Source of the DNA: Prevotella sp.
GTDB lineage: Bacteria > Bacteroidota > Bacteroidia > Bacteroidales > Bacteroidaceae
Assembly (NCBI GenBank): GCA_003447235.1
Contig: DLZV01000038.1
Span: forward strand, 1 to 39,025
Direction: 5' to 3'
DNA length: 39,025 bases
In this document: positions 8,123 through 17,034 of the stretch, in pieces
Layout: each line of letters begins with the position of its first letter
Numbering within the stretch: position 1 is the stretch's first letter
Position numbers and translations under genes: made by a program
The notes under the pieces: generated by a model
The model's database searches: none
Told to the model about the DNA's origin: nothing
What the model saw: the letters and a program-made list of their open reading frames with translations, nothing else

Positions 8123-9987
8123 CAAGAATCAAATATCTTCTCCTCACCGCGATCTGCCTGGTCTGTGCGCAGGCCTACGGCCAGTCGCTGCTCGTATATC
8201 ATGTGGTGGGACAGGTGAGCTACCGCGTCAACGGCGTCTCCAAACCGCTGGTCATGAACACGAAGGTGACGGCGCAGACAAGCATCACCGTGCCCTACGG
8301 AGGCAAGGTGGAACTGCTCAACGAGCAGAGCAAACAGCGCGTCACGATCAAGCAGCCAGGACAGGGCACGATCAAGCAGCTCTCCGCGGCCCGCGGCAAC
8401 AGCGTCTCACAACTGTCCGGGAAATATATCGCCTACGTCAAGAAGCAGCTCGGCAACAAGAACCTGGTCTCGCAGAAACGCTACACGGACTTCGTGACCG
8501 TGACGCGCGAACTCGACTCCGTGGAGGTGGCAGCACCCAAGCAGGAGCTCTCCTTCGCCGACCGCTTCAACCAGTTTAAGAAGCAGTCGGAGCAGAAGTA
8601 CCTGAGTTTCAGACAGGAGTGCAACAAGCAATATACCGACTTCGTGCGCCAGGCGTGGGAGCGATTTGGCGCAGAGCCTCCCGTGAAGCGTCCCGAAGAA
8701 CCGAAGGTGGAGCCAGTGGTCTATCAAGACACGTTGGCCACATCGAAGTTTTTGTTCTTCGGCCGCAAGAAGAAGAAAGCCAACGTGAAGGGCGACGAGG
8801 CGACGGCCCGCGCCCCTCAGCGTCCTGAGCCCGTAGAGCCGATCGAGCGCGTGGCGCTCAGCGAGGAGGAGACGGAGTATGGAACCATGCCGTTTGTGTT
8901 CTTCGGCAACGAACTCTCGGTACACCTGGACGAGACGAAGCGATTCAATATCGGCGAGATCAATCCCAACCGCATAGCGGACATCCTGCTTTACCTCAGC
9001 GGATTGACCTACGACAACCTGGTCTGCGACTGTCTGGCCCTGCGCGACAACCACCAGCTCTGCGACTGGGCCTACCTGCTGATGCTCAAGGGCATTACGG
9101 ACCAGTTTTGTGGTGCTGACACCAACGAGTCGGCGCTGCTCCTGGGCTACCTCTACTATCAGTCGGGCTACAAGATCCGCTTTGCCTCGGACGACAACGA
9201 CCATCTCTACCTGCTCGTCGCCTCCAACGACGTGATCTACGACAAACCGTCCTACGTCATCAATGGCGAGAAATTCTACCCTGTCCACGACGTGGACGTG
9301 GCGCTGAACATCTGTACAGCGAAGTTTCCCAAGGAGAGCAATCTCTCTCTGCGCATCGACAAGGCGATAGAGTTTGACAAGATGGCTACGGAGGTACGCA
9401 CGATCACGTCGGAACGATTCCCAGACCTCCACATCGACGTCGCGGTCAACAAAAACCTCATCGACTTCTACAACGAGTATCCCTCGTCCTACAACAACAA
9501 CGACATCTACACCTTCTGGGCCATCTATGCCAACACGCCGATGAACGAGGACGTGAAGACGCAGATCTATCCCGCCCTGAGGGAGTATATCAAGGGCAAG
9601 AGCGAGGCGGAGGCCGTCGGCAGCCTGCTCAACCTGGTGCAGACGGGACTGGAATATAAGTTCGACAAGGAAGTGTGGGGCGTGGAGGACCGTGCGTTCT
9701 TTGCCGAGGAGACCCTCTTCTATCCCTACTGCGACTGCGAGGACCGCGCCATCCTCCTGACGCGCCTCGTCCGCGACCTGCTCGGCTTGGAGTGTGTTCT
9801 CATCTACTATCCGGGCCACATGGCCTGCGCCGTCCATTTCTCCGAGCCAGTCGATGGCGACTATTACACCTACGGCGAGAAGGACTTCACGGTCTGCGAC
9901 CCGACTTATATCGGAGCGCCCATCGGCCGACAGATGCCCGACTTTGCCGACAAGGAGGCCACGCTGATCCCGATCAAAACAAAATAG
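8119..9987 (+). CDS. Exported FecR-like plus transglutaminase-fold enzyme, long paralogue
   Basis: A 622-aa exported protein. The signal peptide ends AYG|Q. Residues 23-120 form a beta-rich, FecR-like segment (VYHVVGQVSYRVNG and VPYGGKVELLNEQSKQR) that is absent from the paralogue at 5380. Then comes the same helical module as the paralogue (FNQFKKQSEQKYLSFRQECN and RQAWERFGAEPP), a Pro/charged linker with a KKKKA patch, and the shared C-terminal region. The triad is conserved: Cys538 (YPYCDCEDRA), His567 (YPGHMACAV), Asp594 (VCDPTYIGA). It is translationally coupled to the CHASE2 gene through a 4-nt overlap, so the two probably work as a pair. The substrate is unknown; peptidase and cross-linking activities are both possible. 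Confidence 0.85.
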   Translation: MTRIKYLLLTAICLVCAQAYGQSLLVYHVVGQVSYRVNGVSKPLVMNTKVTAQTSITVPYGGKVELLNEQSKQRVTIKQPGQGTIKQLSAARGNSVSQLSGKYIAYVKKQLGNKNLVSQKRYTDFVTVTRELDSVEVAAPKQELSFADRFNQFKKQSEQKYLSFRQECNKQYTDFVRQAWERFGAEPPVKRPEEPKVEPVVYQDTLATSKFLFFGRKKKKANVKGDEATARAPQRPEPVEPIERVALSEEETEYGTMPFVFFGNELSVHLDETKRFNIGEINPNRIADILLYLSGLTYDNLVCDCLALRDNHQLCDWAYLLMLKGITDQFCGADTNESALLLGYLYYQSGYKIRFASDDNDHLYLLVASNDVIYDKPSYVINGEKFYPVHDVDVALNICTAKFPKESNLSLRIDKAIEFDKMATEVRTITSERFPDLHIDVAVNKNLIDFYNEYPSSYNNNDIYTFWAIYANTPMNEDVKTQIYPALREYIKGKSEAEAVGSLLNLVQTGLEYKFDKEVWGVEDRAFFAEETLFYPYCDCEDRAILLTRLVRDLLGLECVLIYYPGHMACAVHFSEPVDGDYYTYGEKDFTVCDPTYIGAPIGRQMPDFADKEATLIPIKTK

Positions 9988-10098
9988 CCCATCAACACAG
10001 AATCAGTCTGTCAAAACAAAAGAAGTCCATCCATATAGATCGGACGAAACCAAGAGAGAGAGCATCATAGTATTTTACCTATTAAAATAATTACACTT

Positions 10099-12186
10099 AT
10101 GAAACATTTTTATTACTATATGGGACTCGCCTGCCTACTGGGTTGTCCGCTCCAACTTTCGGCGCAAGAGGCAGAAAAGGCGGAAGCGTCACGCACCCAT
10201 GAGGTGAATGTGAAACTGGACAAGACGCCAGATGGATTTGCCAACCACTATAGTGCGTTCTACTACTACAGTGGGAAGGAAATCTTCACCATGCGCAACT
10301 ACCTCATGAAGACGGCCGACAAGGTGACCTCGCTCTACATCAACCCAGCCGGAGGTTCCTATGCTTTCATCGACAGCAGAAAGGAGAAGAACACGGTGAT
10401 GGTGTACCGCCTGCTCGAAAAGGATTGGCAGATCGGCAAGGTGGGGACGACGAAACAATATAAGCCTACGGCCATCTGCTATTCGCCAGACGCAAGGTTT
10501 CTGTACGTGATGGCCAGCGACTCCAGGGTGCACGTTTTTTCCACACGCAAGACGCAGGAAGTCAACAGCTTTGCCATCAACGGCGTGGGAACACGACTCG
10601 ACGCCAGTGCCAACGGCTACTTCCTCGTAGCCAGTTCGAAGGAGAAGATACAGATCATCAACCTCGACAACCAGACTGTACGCACCTCTATCCCGCTCCA
10701 CGCGGAACTGCGCGACCTGGCCTTCTCGTCCAACTGCAAACTGATGGCGGTACTGACGGCAGACGGATCGTGCGACATCTACGACACCAAGACCTTTGAG
10801 GTGACGAAGCACTACGACGCTATGGGACTGGCGCGCAAATGCTTCTTCCACCCGGAGAACAAATACCTCACCGTCGTCACGGGCGACCAGCGCATCGCCT
10901 TCATCAACCTGTTCAACGACCAGGACCGACAATACCTGGACGCGAAGGAGGCTGGCGTCAACTATCTCAACTACTCCAAGACGGTGAAGAACGACATCTA
11001 CCTGGCCTACAACACAAGCAAGAGCCTGGTCTTCACGCCAGTAGGATTTCTCACACCGAATCGCCAAGAGCGACTGAAGGACGAGCTCAACAGGAGGATG
11101 GACGACTGGATGGAGCGAATGGAGGGCGAGAGCCTCGATGACTACAACGCTCGCATGAACGAAGAGTCACGACTCAGACAGATGCGTCTCTTCGAAGCGG
11201 ATATCGCCACGGGAATGGCAGGCAATATCTTGAGCACATCGGAGATAAAGATGGGCAACTACAACGCAGAGATGAGCATGTTGACCCTCGACTTTGACAA
11301 CATGGCAAGCATCTACCTGACCGTACCGCTCAACGAACTGGAGACGTTCATGGACGTAAACGACCTGGAGTTTGTCAACACCAAGTATGGCCTCAACGAG
11401 AAGGACGAGTTTGAGATCGTCTATACCGAGGTGATCAACAAGCGGACGGGCAAGACCTATATCTTCGACAATACGGAACGCAAGTCGCTGGCCTTCCTGG
11501 AGGCAGACGACAACTTCGTGCCCTTCGAGCAACTGCAGGGAGCGAAGATGGAGCAACTCCTGCTGGAGGAGATCAAGAACAACATCATGCAGGAGGCACA
11601 GGACCAGAACTTCATCTCCTACCACACGAAGATCGACGTCCGCACGAAGGTGATCAACACCACGGACGCCTCGGGAAAGAGCATCTACAACTATGATGTC
11701 GAGGTGTCCTATACCGTCGATGAGGAATATTCGGCCACGGACGACTTCGCTCCGGGTCGCTTCAAGTGTGAGGAGTCCAACGCGGCCCTGGCGATGCTGG
11801 CCATCGTAAAGAAGGCACTCACGGGCGACTTCTCGAAATACATGGTCGAGGGCAAGCAGGTGAAGGTGCAGATCACGGGTATGGCCGATGCACTGCCCTT
11901 CCGCCGCACGGTGGCCTACGACGGCTGCTATGGTGACTTCGACCAGGAACCTGTATATAAGAACGACGAACTGAGCAACATTACCGTCACCGAAGCCACG
12001 GGTATCAGCGAGAACGAGCAGCTGGCCTATCTGCGCGCCATGGGCGTGAAGGACTACCTGGACCGCAACATCCCAGCCTTTGGAAAGATGCGAACGACGT
12101 TTGACACCTATATCGAGGTTTCGCAGAACAAGGGTGGAGCCTATCGTCGCATCGGCGTGAAACTCACCTTTGTGGACGCGCTCTAA
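10099..12186 (+). CDS. Exported WD40-like propeller protein with OmpA-like C-terminus
   Basis: A 695-aa exported protein. The signal peptide ends QLSA|Q. Residues about 75-310 show WD40/YVTN-type beta-propeller repeats (for example TAICYSPDARFLYVMASDSR, IQIINLDNQT, CDIYDTKTFEVT). A middle domain (about 330-470) starts with an acidic/basic helix (MDDWMERMEGESLDDYNAR) and ends GKTYIFDN; the same domain occurs in the caspase protein that follows. The last ~170 residues resemble an OmpA/MotB peptidoglycan-binding fold (SENEQLAYLRAMGVKDYL). This suggests an envelope scaffold anchored to peptidoglycan. A 111-nt gap precedes the gene with no clear promoter, and the stop is only 25 nt from the caspase start. 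The OmpA call is moderate because the key Asp/Arg ligands were not verified. Confidence 0.75.
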   Translation: MKHFYYYMGLACLLGCPLQLSAQEAEKAEASRTHEVNVKLDKTPDGFANHYSAFYYYSGKEIFTMRNYLMKTADKVTSLYINPAGGSYAFIDSRKEKNTVMVYRLLEKDWQIGKVGTTKQYKPTAICYSPDARFLYVMASDSRVHVFSTRKTQEVNSFAINGVGTRLDASANGYFLVASSKEKIQIINLDNQTVRTSIPLHAELRDLAFSSNCKLMAVLTADGSCDIYDTKTFEVTKHYDAMGLARKCFFHPENKYLTVVTGDQRIAFINLFNDQDRQYLDAKEAGVNYLNYSKTVKNDIYLAYNTSKSLVFTPVGFLTPNRQERLKDELNRRMDDWMERMEGESLDDYNARMNEESRLRQMRLFEADIATGMAGNILSTSEIKMGNYNAEMSMLTLDFDNMASIYLTVPLNELETFMDVNDLEFVNTKYGLNEKDEFEIVYTEVINKRTGKTYIFDNTERKSLAFLEADDNFVPFEQLQGAKMEQLLLEEIKNNIMQEAQDQNFISYHTKIDVRTKVINTTDASGKSIYNYDVEVSYTVDEEYSATDDFAPGRFKCEESNAALAMLAIVKKALTGDFSKYMVEGKQVKVQITGMADALPFRRTVAYDGCYGDFDQEPVYKNDELSNITVTEATGISENEQLAYLRAMGVKDYLDRNIPAFGKMRTTFDTYIEVSQNKGGAYRRIGVKLTFVDAL

Positions 12187-12211
12187 CCATCGAATTCTCA
12201 TTAGATTGTGT

Positions 12212-14764
12212 ATGAAAAAGGTTTTTATAGCCATTTCCCTATTACTCTTATCGTCGGGCAGCCGGCTGGCTGCCCAGACGATAATGGATTCCAATACGGC
12301 GTATAAGGAGTTTGTGCGGCTGGCCAACGAGGACACAGACAAGGTTCTGACCTACGACGCATTGTATCGTTGCTATGCTGCAACCTACGTCGTCATGACT
12401 ACTTCGGAGAAGACGAGTTCCGAATATAGCCAGGCGACCTATAATATGACGCATATCCTCCCGTTCCTGCCCAATGCCGCGGCCTTCTACAGTCGCGGTA
12501 TGAGCGCAGGCAACGCCGTGAAGTTTGCGCGCGCTTTTGTCGATGTGGCCAACTTGCCTGCCTTTGCCGACGGAGGCTACCGATCGCAGACGGCCTATGC
12601 GCAGTTGTCCTACTACGCTGCAGCCAGCCTGGTCAACCAGCGACAGTATGGAGAGGCCATTCCCTACCTGCAGTCCTACATCCGGTCGGGCGAGGACAAA
12701 TACCGCAAGACGGTGTTCATCAACCTCGTCAAGGCGTGTGCCGCCTCCAACCAGTACGACTTGGCCATCGTCACGCTGGAGCAAGCCACGGAGAATTATC
12801 CTACCGACTACGACTTCGTCTCGGCGGCGGTGAACCTCTGTATCGACCACAACGACAACGAACGGCTGCAGCACTTTGTCTCCAAGGGACTCGCGCTCCA
12901 ACCAGAGGACGCGACGCTGCTCAACATACAGGGCAAACTCTATGAGGAGAAACGCGAGTTCAGACAGGCGCTCAGCGTGTACCAAAAGTTGCAGGATACG
13001 CATCCCAAGGCTCTGGACGTGCTGAAGCACCTGGCTATCAACAGCTATAATCTCGGTGTGGAAAACTACAACAAGACGCTGGAACTCAGGGAGGACCCCA
13101 ACGTTCTCTTCTATGAAGCAGAGGCGAAGGAGTATTTCACCCAGGCCATCGACCACCTGCGCAACATCCTCATCAGCGATCCGCTCTCGCTGAAATACAC
13201 GCAGGCGCTGGCTGTCGCCTATATCTGTACGGGCGACAAGGAGAACTTCGGGCTGGTCAACTACAAACTGGCTTCGATGGGCGGAGGAAAGATCGAGGAG
13301 AATGTCATCCCGCGCTTCATCGACTTCGTTCAGGAAGCTGGACCCACCGTGGCGGCCATTCCAAGTGCCGATGCGGGCGGCCAACCGGAGTCCTTGGCGG
13401 AGGGTCAGCTACAGGGCATCCCTGCCTACTCGGCCTTTGCCGTGCCATTCATAGAGAGCCGTATCGGCAAATGGCAGGAGAAGGACCCCTATGAGACCCT
13501 GGACGAATACCGCAACCGCGTGACGGAGCAGAGCCGCGAGGAGAAACTCAAGGAGATGCAGCACCTCGCCCAGCAGGAGTTTATCAGTCTCTACGAGACG
13601 AGGGTGAACCTTCGCCATTTGGAATTGCGTCCCTACGACGCAGAGAATGAAGTGTTTCTCGTCACCTCGCCCGAGGTAGGCGAGATGATCATCCCGGTGC
13701 CAAGAAGCAATGACGAGGCCAAGATCTTCGCATCCAATTGGAACGGAATGCAGTTTAAGGACCCGAAGTATTTCATTGACAACGACCATCTGGCGATAGC
13801 CAGCCTGACGATCATCACACCTTCGGGCAAGCGCTACCAGTATGACAACGCCGCCGCACTCAACTACACGGTGACGAACGTCGATGTGCATTTCGACCCG
13901 ATCAACGCGGATATGCTCGCTGCCAACAGTTCCATCAACCAGCAGACAATCAAGGAGCAGAACGTGAAACTGGGTTCTTCGGATGTTGATGAAAACATTC
14001 CCGAGACGCCGACCGACAACACGCGGACCTTTGCCGTCATCATCGCCAACCAGCACTATACGAACATCTCGGGTGGCGACGTGTTGCTGGCACTCAACGA
14101 CGGATCGACAATGGCGAAATACTGCCATCAGACCTTGGGAATGCCGAAGGAGAACGTGCGCTACTATGCTGACGCCTCCTATGGCACGATGCTGCGAGCC
14201 ATACAGGACATCAAGCAGATAGCGGCCTCCTTCCATGGCGACATCAATATCGTCTTCTATTATGCGGGCCACGGCATTCCTAACGAGCAGACGAAAGACG
14301 CCTACCTCCTGCCGACCGACGCGGACGGACTACAGACGGAGGGCTGCTACTCGCTCAACCGGCTCTACGCCGAACTGGGTTCTACTGGCGCCAAGCAGAT
14401 CGTGGTGTTCCTCGACGCTTGCTTCTCGGGATCCAAGCGTGGCGAAGGAATGCTGGCCATGGCACGCGGCATAGGTGTGAAACCGAAGCGAGAAGACCCC
14501 AATGGCAATATGGTGGTGTTCACCGCAGCCTCGGGAGAAGAGACAGCCTATCCTTATTCTGTCAAGGGGCACGGCCTCTTCACCTACTATCTGCTGAAGA
14601 AACTTCAGGAAACGCAGGGCGACGTCACCTTGGGCGAACTGGGATCGTATGTTTCTGAAAACGTGCGGCAGCAGTCGGCGGTGATCAACCGCAAGCCCCA
14701 GAATCCCACTCTTACACCGTCCTCTGCGCTCGCCGAGAGCTGGAAGGACTTGAAGCTGAGATAG
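12212..14764 (+). CDS. Exported TPR-caspase (peptidase C14) protein
   Basis: An 850-aa exported protein and the last gene of the operon. The signal peptide ends RLAA|Q. Residues about 100-390 are TPR-like helical repeats (for example AIPYLQSYIRSGEDKYRKT and LLNIQGKLYEEKREFRQALS). A middle domain (about 420-570) shared with the upstream WD40 protein follows (WQEKDPYETLDEYRNRVTEQ, later PSGKRYQYDN). The C-terminus is a caspase-fold domain: FAVIIANQHY strand, His687 in FYYAGHGIP, Cys737 in FLDACFSGS, then VVFTAASGEETAYPYS and GLFTYYLLKKL. The His/Cys dyad is intact, so an active Cys peptidase is likely. The ATG at 12212 is chosen over 12170, which lies inside the preceding gene, because it starts the signal peptide. 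Most bacterial caspase-fold proteins are cytoplasmic, so export is notable. Confidence 0.9.
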   Translation: MKKVFIAISLLLLSSGSRLAAQTIMDSNTAYKEFVRLANEDTDKVLTYDALYRCYAATYVVMTTSEKTSSEYSQATYNMTHILPFLPNAAAFYSRGMSAGNAVKFARAFVDVANLPAFADGGYRSQTAYAQLSYYAAASLVNQRQYGEAIPYLQSYIRSGEDKYRKTVFINLVKACAASNQYDLAIVTLEQATENYPTDYDFVSAAVNLCIDHNDNERLQHFVSKGLALQPEDATLLNIQGKLYEEKREFRQALSVYQKLQDTHPKALDVLKHLAINSYNLGVENYNKTLELREDPNVLFYEAEAKEYFTQAIDHLRNILISDPLSLKYTQALAVAYICTGDKENFGLVNYKLASMGGGKIEENVIPRFIDFVQEAGPTVAAIPSADAGGQPESLAEGQLQGIPAYSAFAVPFIESRIGKWQEKDPYETLDEYRNRVTEQSREEKLKEMQHLAQQEFISLYETRVNLRHLELRPYDAENEVFLVTSPEVGEMIIPVPRSNDEAKIFASNWNGMQFKDPKYFIDNDHLAIASLTIITPSGKRYQYDNAAALNYTVTNVDVHFDPINADMLAANSSINQQTIKEQNVKLGSSDVDENIPETPTDNTRTFAVIIANQHYTNISGGDVLLALNDGSTMAKYCHQTLGMPKENVRYYADASYGTMLRAIQDIKQIAASFHGDINIVFYYAGHGIPNEQTKDAYLLPTDADGLQTEGCYSLNRLYAELGSTGAKQIVVFLDACFSGSKRGEGMLAMARGIGVKPKREDPNGNMVVFTAASGEETAYPYSVKGHGLFTYYLLKKLQETQGDVTLGELGSYVSENVRQQSAVINRKPQNPTLTPSSALAESWKDLKLR

Positions 14765-14809
14765 CTAAACCTGCGTAGCTCTTCCGACTAAGCAAACAAG
14801 ACTCCTTGG

Positions 14810-14900
14810 AGCTCAACAAGCAAAACTACTTGGAGTTAAACCCTGATCGGTCATTAGAAAATGACAAGAAGCGTTTTCTAATGACCGACTTGGGGTAAAT
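14810..14900. repeat. Short near-repeats and a perfect hairpin behind the caspase gene
   Basis: Three near copies of a CTTGGAG/GTTAAA-type element (around 14813, 14829 and 14888) flank a perfect hairpin with arms CGGTCATTAGAAAA (14848-14861) and TTTTCTAATGACCG (14874-14887), loop 12 nt. The hairpin is not followed by a T run, so it may belong to the adjacent IS debris rather than be a simple terminator, though it could end the operon transcript. Confidence 0.6.
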
Positions 14901-15240
14901 ATAACAACATATTTCTGAAATACAAGCTCATAGATGATAATATCCTTGAACTGTCCAAGCGCCTAAAGTTCCAGGCTCAGCAGGAGTCATTGACAGAAGC
15001 ATGGAAACCATACATAAAGGATCCTGATACGGTCTATACCGATGCAACGTGCTACGAAAGTGCCATGCGTTACCCAACAAACGCAAAGTTGCTATGAGAA
15101 GGCTTAGAGAAGATACATACAATGTGTAAGGCAAGTAGGGAACTCGGCATTCACCGCATGAGGACCAAGTACCATCGACTCGAATTACGATAAAACTCCG
15201 AAAAAGCCGAAGAGGACAACCTCAGAGGGCATACCCTCGT
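14888..15240 (+). pseudogene. Transposase remnant (IS1182/IS5-like), degraded
   Basis: One frame reads through KYKLIDDNILELSKRLKF, then DPDTVYTDATCYESAMRYPT and NAKLL, as in Bacteroidetes DDE transposases of the IS1182/IS5 group. A TGA at 15095-15097 interrupts it where Trp is expected (KLL-stop-EGLEKI). A second stop (TAA 15191-15193) follows, and both ends are missing. The family assignment is by pattern only and may be off. The gene cannot make a functional transposase. Confidence 0.6.
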
Positions 15241-15540
15241 CTATAGATATTGAATTCTTAGAATCAAACGACAATACTGATAGCGTTGAATCTGTTCGTG
15301 TTGAAAAATCGCAAATTCCTTAACATGACCCGAATAACGTGTTAAAAAATCCCCCAAACTGCGTTGCAATGCCTTGGGCTTGTTGTCAAAGAGGCAATAC
15401 GCTCCCAAGGCAGAAATAAGGTTCATGATAAAGTTGCTTACGGACCTATGGCGTGAGTGTACAATTTTGTTCTCCAACATGTCGTTGAGAGATTCGATAA
15501 TCCACTCACCCGTGCGCTGCGGTTTCACAGATGCCGAAAT
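15241..15540 (-). pseudogene. C-terminal fragment of an IS982-like transposase
   Basis: The minus-strand frame gives TGEWIIESLNDMLENKIVHS followed by RHRSVSNFIMNLISALGAYC, which resembles the conserved C-terminal end of IS982-family transposases (IIET-ND-LKN-HSRHRS-NF). Only about 95 codons remain, there is no upstream catalytic part, and stops lie just upstream (around 15540). It abuts the other transposase remnant in the opposite orientation. Confidence 0.6.
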
Positions 15541-15924
15541 TCACTACGGTCTACCAATTAATCATTTTATTTGACATAAAAGGTAAAAATGGGTAAAACT
15601 CCCTACTAGAACCACAGGAGGCATTAGCGGCAAAATCATGCCAAAAATAGTATATTGACTTCGTTGGGCAACGAAGTTATATTCATCGGCCTACGAAGTT
15701 ATATTCATCGGTCTACGAAGTTAACTTCATCGCCCGATGAATATAACTTCATAAAAAGGGGTGAAAACCCCATTTACCCATGCTAATACCGCTACCTTGT
15801 CATTAATGACAAAAATATTTACATCAGCAGCTTTGAAAAAGGATTGCAGAGTGAGACCTTTTTGTTGGCACGGCTAAATAGATGGGGGAAATAGAAGGGA
15901 AGCGGAAGAAATTGTAAGGGGAAT
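15541..15924. other. Gene-free region next to IS debris
   Basis: No supported gene. It contains the 22-bp direct repeats at 15671-15750. An ATGGGTAAA at about 15588 and a TTTACCCAT at about 15773 form an inverted pair that brackets them. Confidence 0.5.
15671..15750. repeat. 22-bp direct repeats with one inverted copy
   Basis: ACGAAGTTATATTCATCGG plus three bases occurs at 15671-15692 and 15693-15714. A degenerate copy lies at 15715-15734 (ACGAAGTTAACTTCATCG). An inverted copy, CGATGAATATAACTTC, lies at 15735-15750. The last unit can pair with any of the first ones. There are too few units and no spacers, so this is not a CRISPR. Confidence 0.8.
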
Positions 15925-17034
15925 TCATGAGCTTAGCGGCCTGTGCTGGACGTTGAACTTAACCTGAAACTCGTGGATCCCATTATGGAATGAGTAGGCG
16001 ATGGTCCAGTGGTGATAGTTGCAGATGCTCTTTACGATAGCCAGTCCAAGGCCGTTGCCTTTTTGGCTCTTCGTGCGGTAGAAGCGGGAGAAAACGTGAT
16101 TCTGATCAAGGGCTGAGTCGGTGGACGTATTGGCGACGGTCAGGCGGTCGTCGTTGACGATGATCTTTACGAATGAGACCCGCTGCCCTGTCTTGTAGGT
16201 AATGGGGCTGTTGTGGCGGATAGCATTGACTGCAAGATTTGTGATCATGCTCTCAAGCAGCGGCTCGTTGCAATGGAGAGTGAGCGACGTATCGCTAAGT
16301 TCTATAACAACATCCATGCCAGGAGCGAGGGTTTCCATTTGAGGAATCACCGCCCGTATCTTGTCGCACAGGTCGATATTTGTCATTGCCGCATATTGAT
16401 TGTTCTCTATCTTCGAGAGGAGCAGGAGGTTGCGGCTAAGACGTGACATACGGCACAACTCCTGATAGATTTGCTGTATCTCACGGTTTTGGCGTTCCGT
16501 AAGTTCGCTATCTTGAAGTAAATTGTCGAGCTTGCTCTGTACGACGGCTATGGGAGTCTGCAACTCATGCGACGCGTTCTCAGTGAACTCCTTCTGAACC
16601 TTGTAGCTTCTGACGCTTGCCGTCATTAATTCTGTCAACGTATCGTTGAGTTCGTCAAACTCCTTCGTACCCGAATGGGATAGCTGCGGCACCTGCCCGC
16701 TCTCCACCTTGAAAGTCTTTATTTCACGCAAAGTGTAGTTGAACGGACGCAACAGGCGTTGCGGCACATAGCGCATGATGACCAGCACGGCAATGAGAAT
16801 GATGGCGATGATGGCGAAAAACTGTATGAGCAGACCTTCTATTGTGTCCCTCTCTAAGTCGATATCGGGATTGGTAATCTCATACTGTCTTACCAATTCG
16901 GCAAGGTCTTCAACGTAATAATTTGTTGTGATAAGGTAAAGCAAAGGTATTGCCAGCACCATCAGTATGGCCATGCAGATGACGAAGCGTGTCATCAGCC
17001 GTCGCGTCAATGTTGTCTCTTTCATTCTTTCCAT
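15925..17034 (-). CDS. Sensor histidine kinase of a two-component system
   Basis: A 369-aa membrane histidine kinase. TM1 is at about residues 17-37, a short ~30-residue periplasmic loop follows, then TM2 at about 68-88, a HAMP-like linker, and a HisKA domain with the phospho-acceptor His156 (ENASHELQTPIAVV). The HATPase domain has an N box (ESMITNLAVNAIRHN), a short F-box region (FSRFYRTKSQ) and a G2 box (KGNGLGLAIVKSIC). The loop is too short for a large sensor domain, so it may sense membrane state or cationic peptides. It overlaps the response regulator by 13 nt; an alternative ATG at 17025 would give the common ATGA overlap. It is the last gene of the PAP2-RR-HK operon. Confidence 0.93.
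   Translation of the reverse strand: MERMKETTLTRRLMTRFVICMAILMVLAIPLLYLITTNYYVEDLAELVRQYEITNPDIDLERDTIEGLLIQFFAIIAIILIAVLVIMRYVPQRLLRPFNYTLREIKTFKVESGQVPQLSHSGTKEFDELNDTLTELMTASVRSYKVQKEFTENASHELQTPIAVVQSKLDNLLQDSELTERQNREIQQIYQELCRMSRLSRNLLLLSKIENNQYAAMTNIDLCDKIRAVIPQMETLAPGMDVVIELSDTSLTLHCNEPLLESMITNLAVNAIRHNSPITYKTGQRVSFVKIIVNDDRLTVANTSTDSALDQNHVFSRFYRTKSQKGNGLGLAIVKSICNYHHWTIAYSFHNGIHEFQVKFNVQHRPLSS

Noticed and set aside
8407..9837. 476-codon open frame on the minus strand
   Set aside because: Antisense to the second transglutaminase; GC-rich codon bias on the other strand creates long spurious frames.
15671..15750. CRISPR-like array
   Set aside because: Units are contiguous, one is inverted, there are no spacers and no cas genes are nearby.
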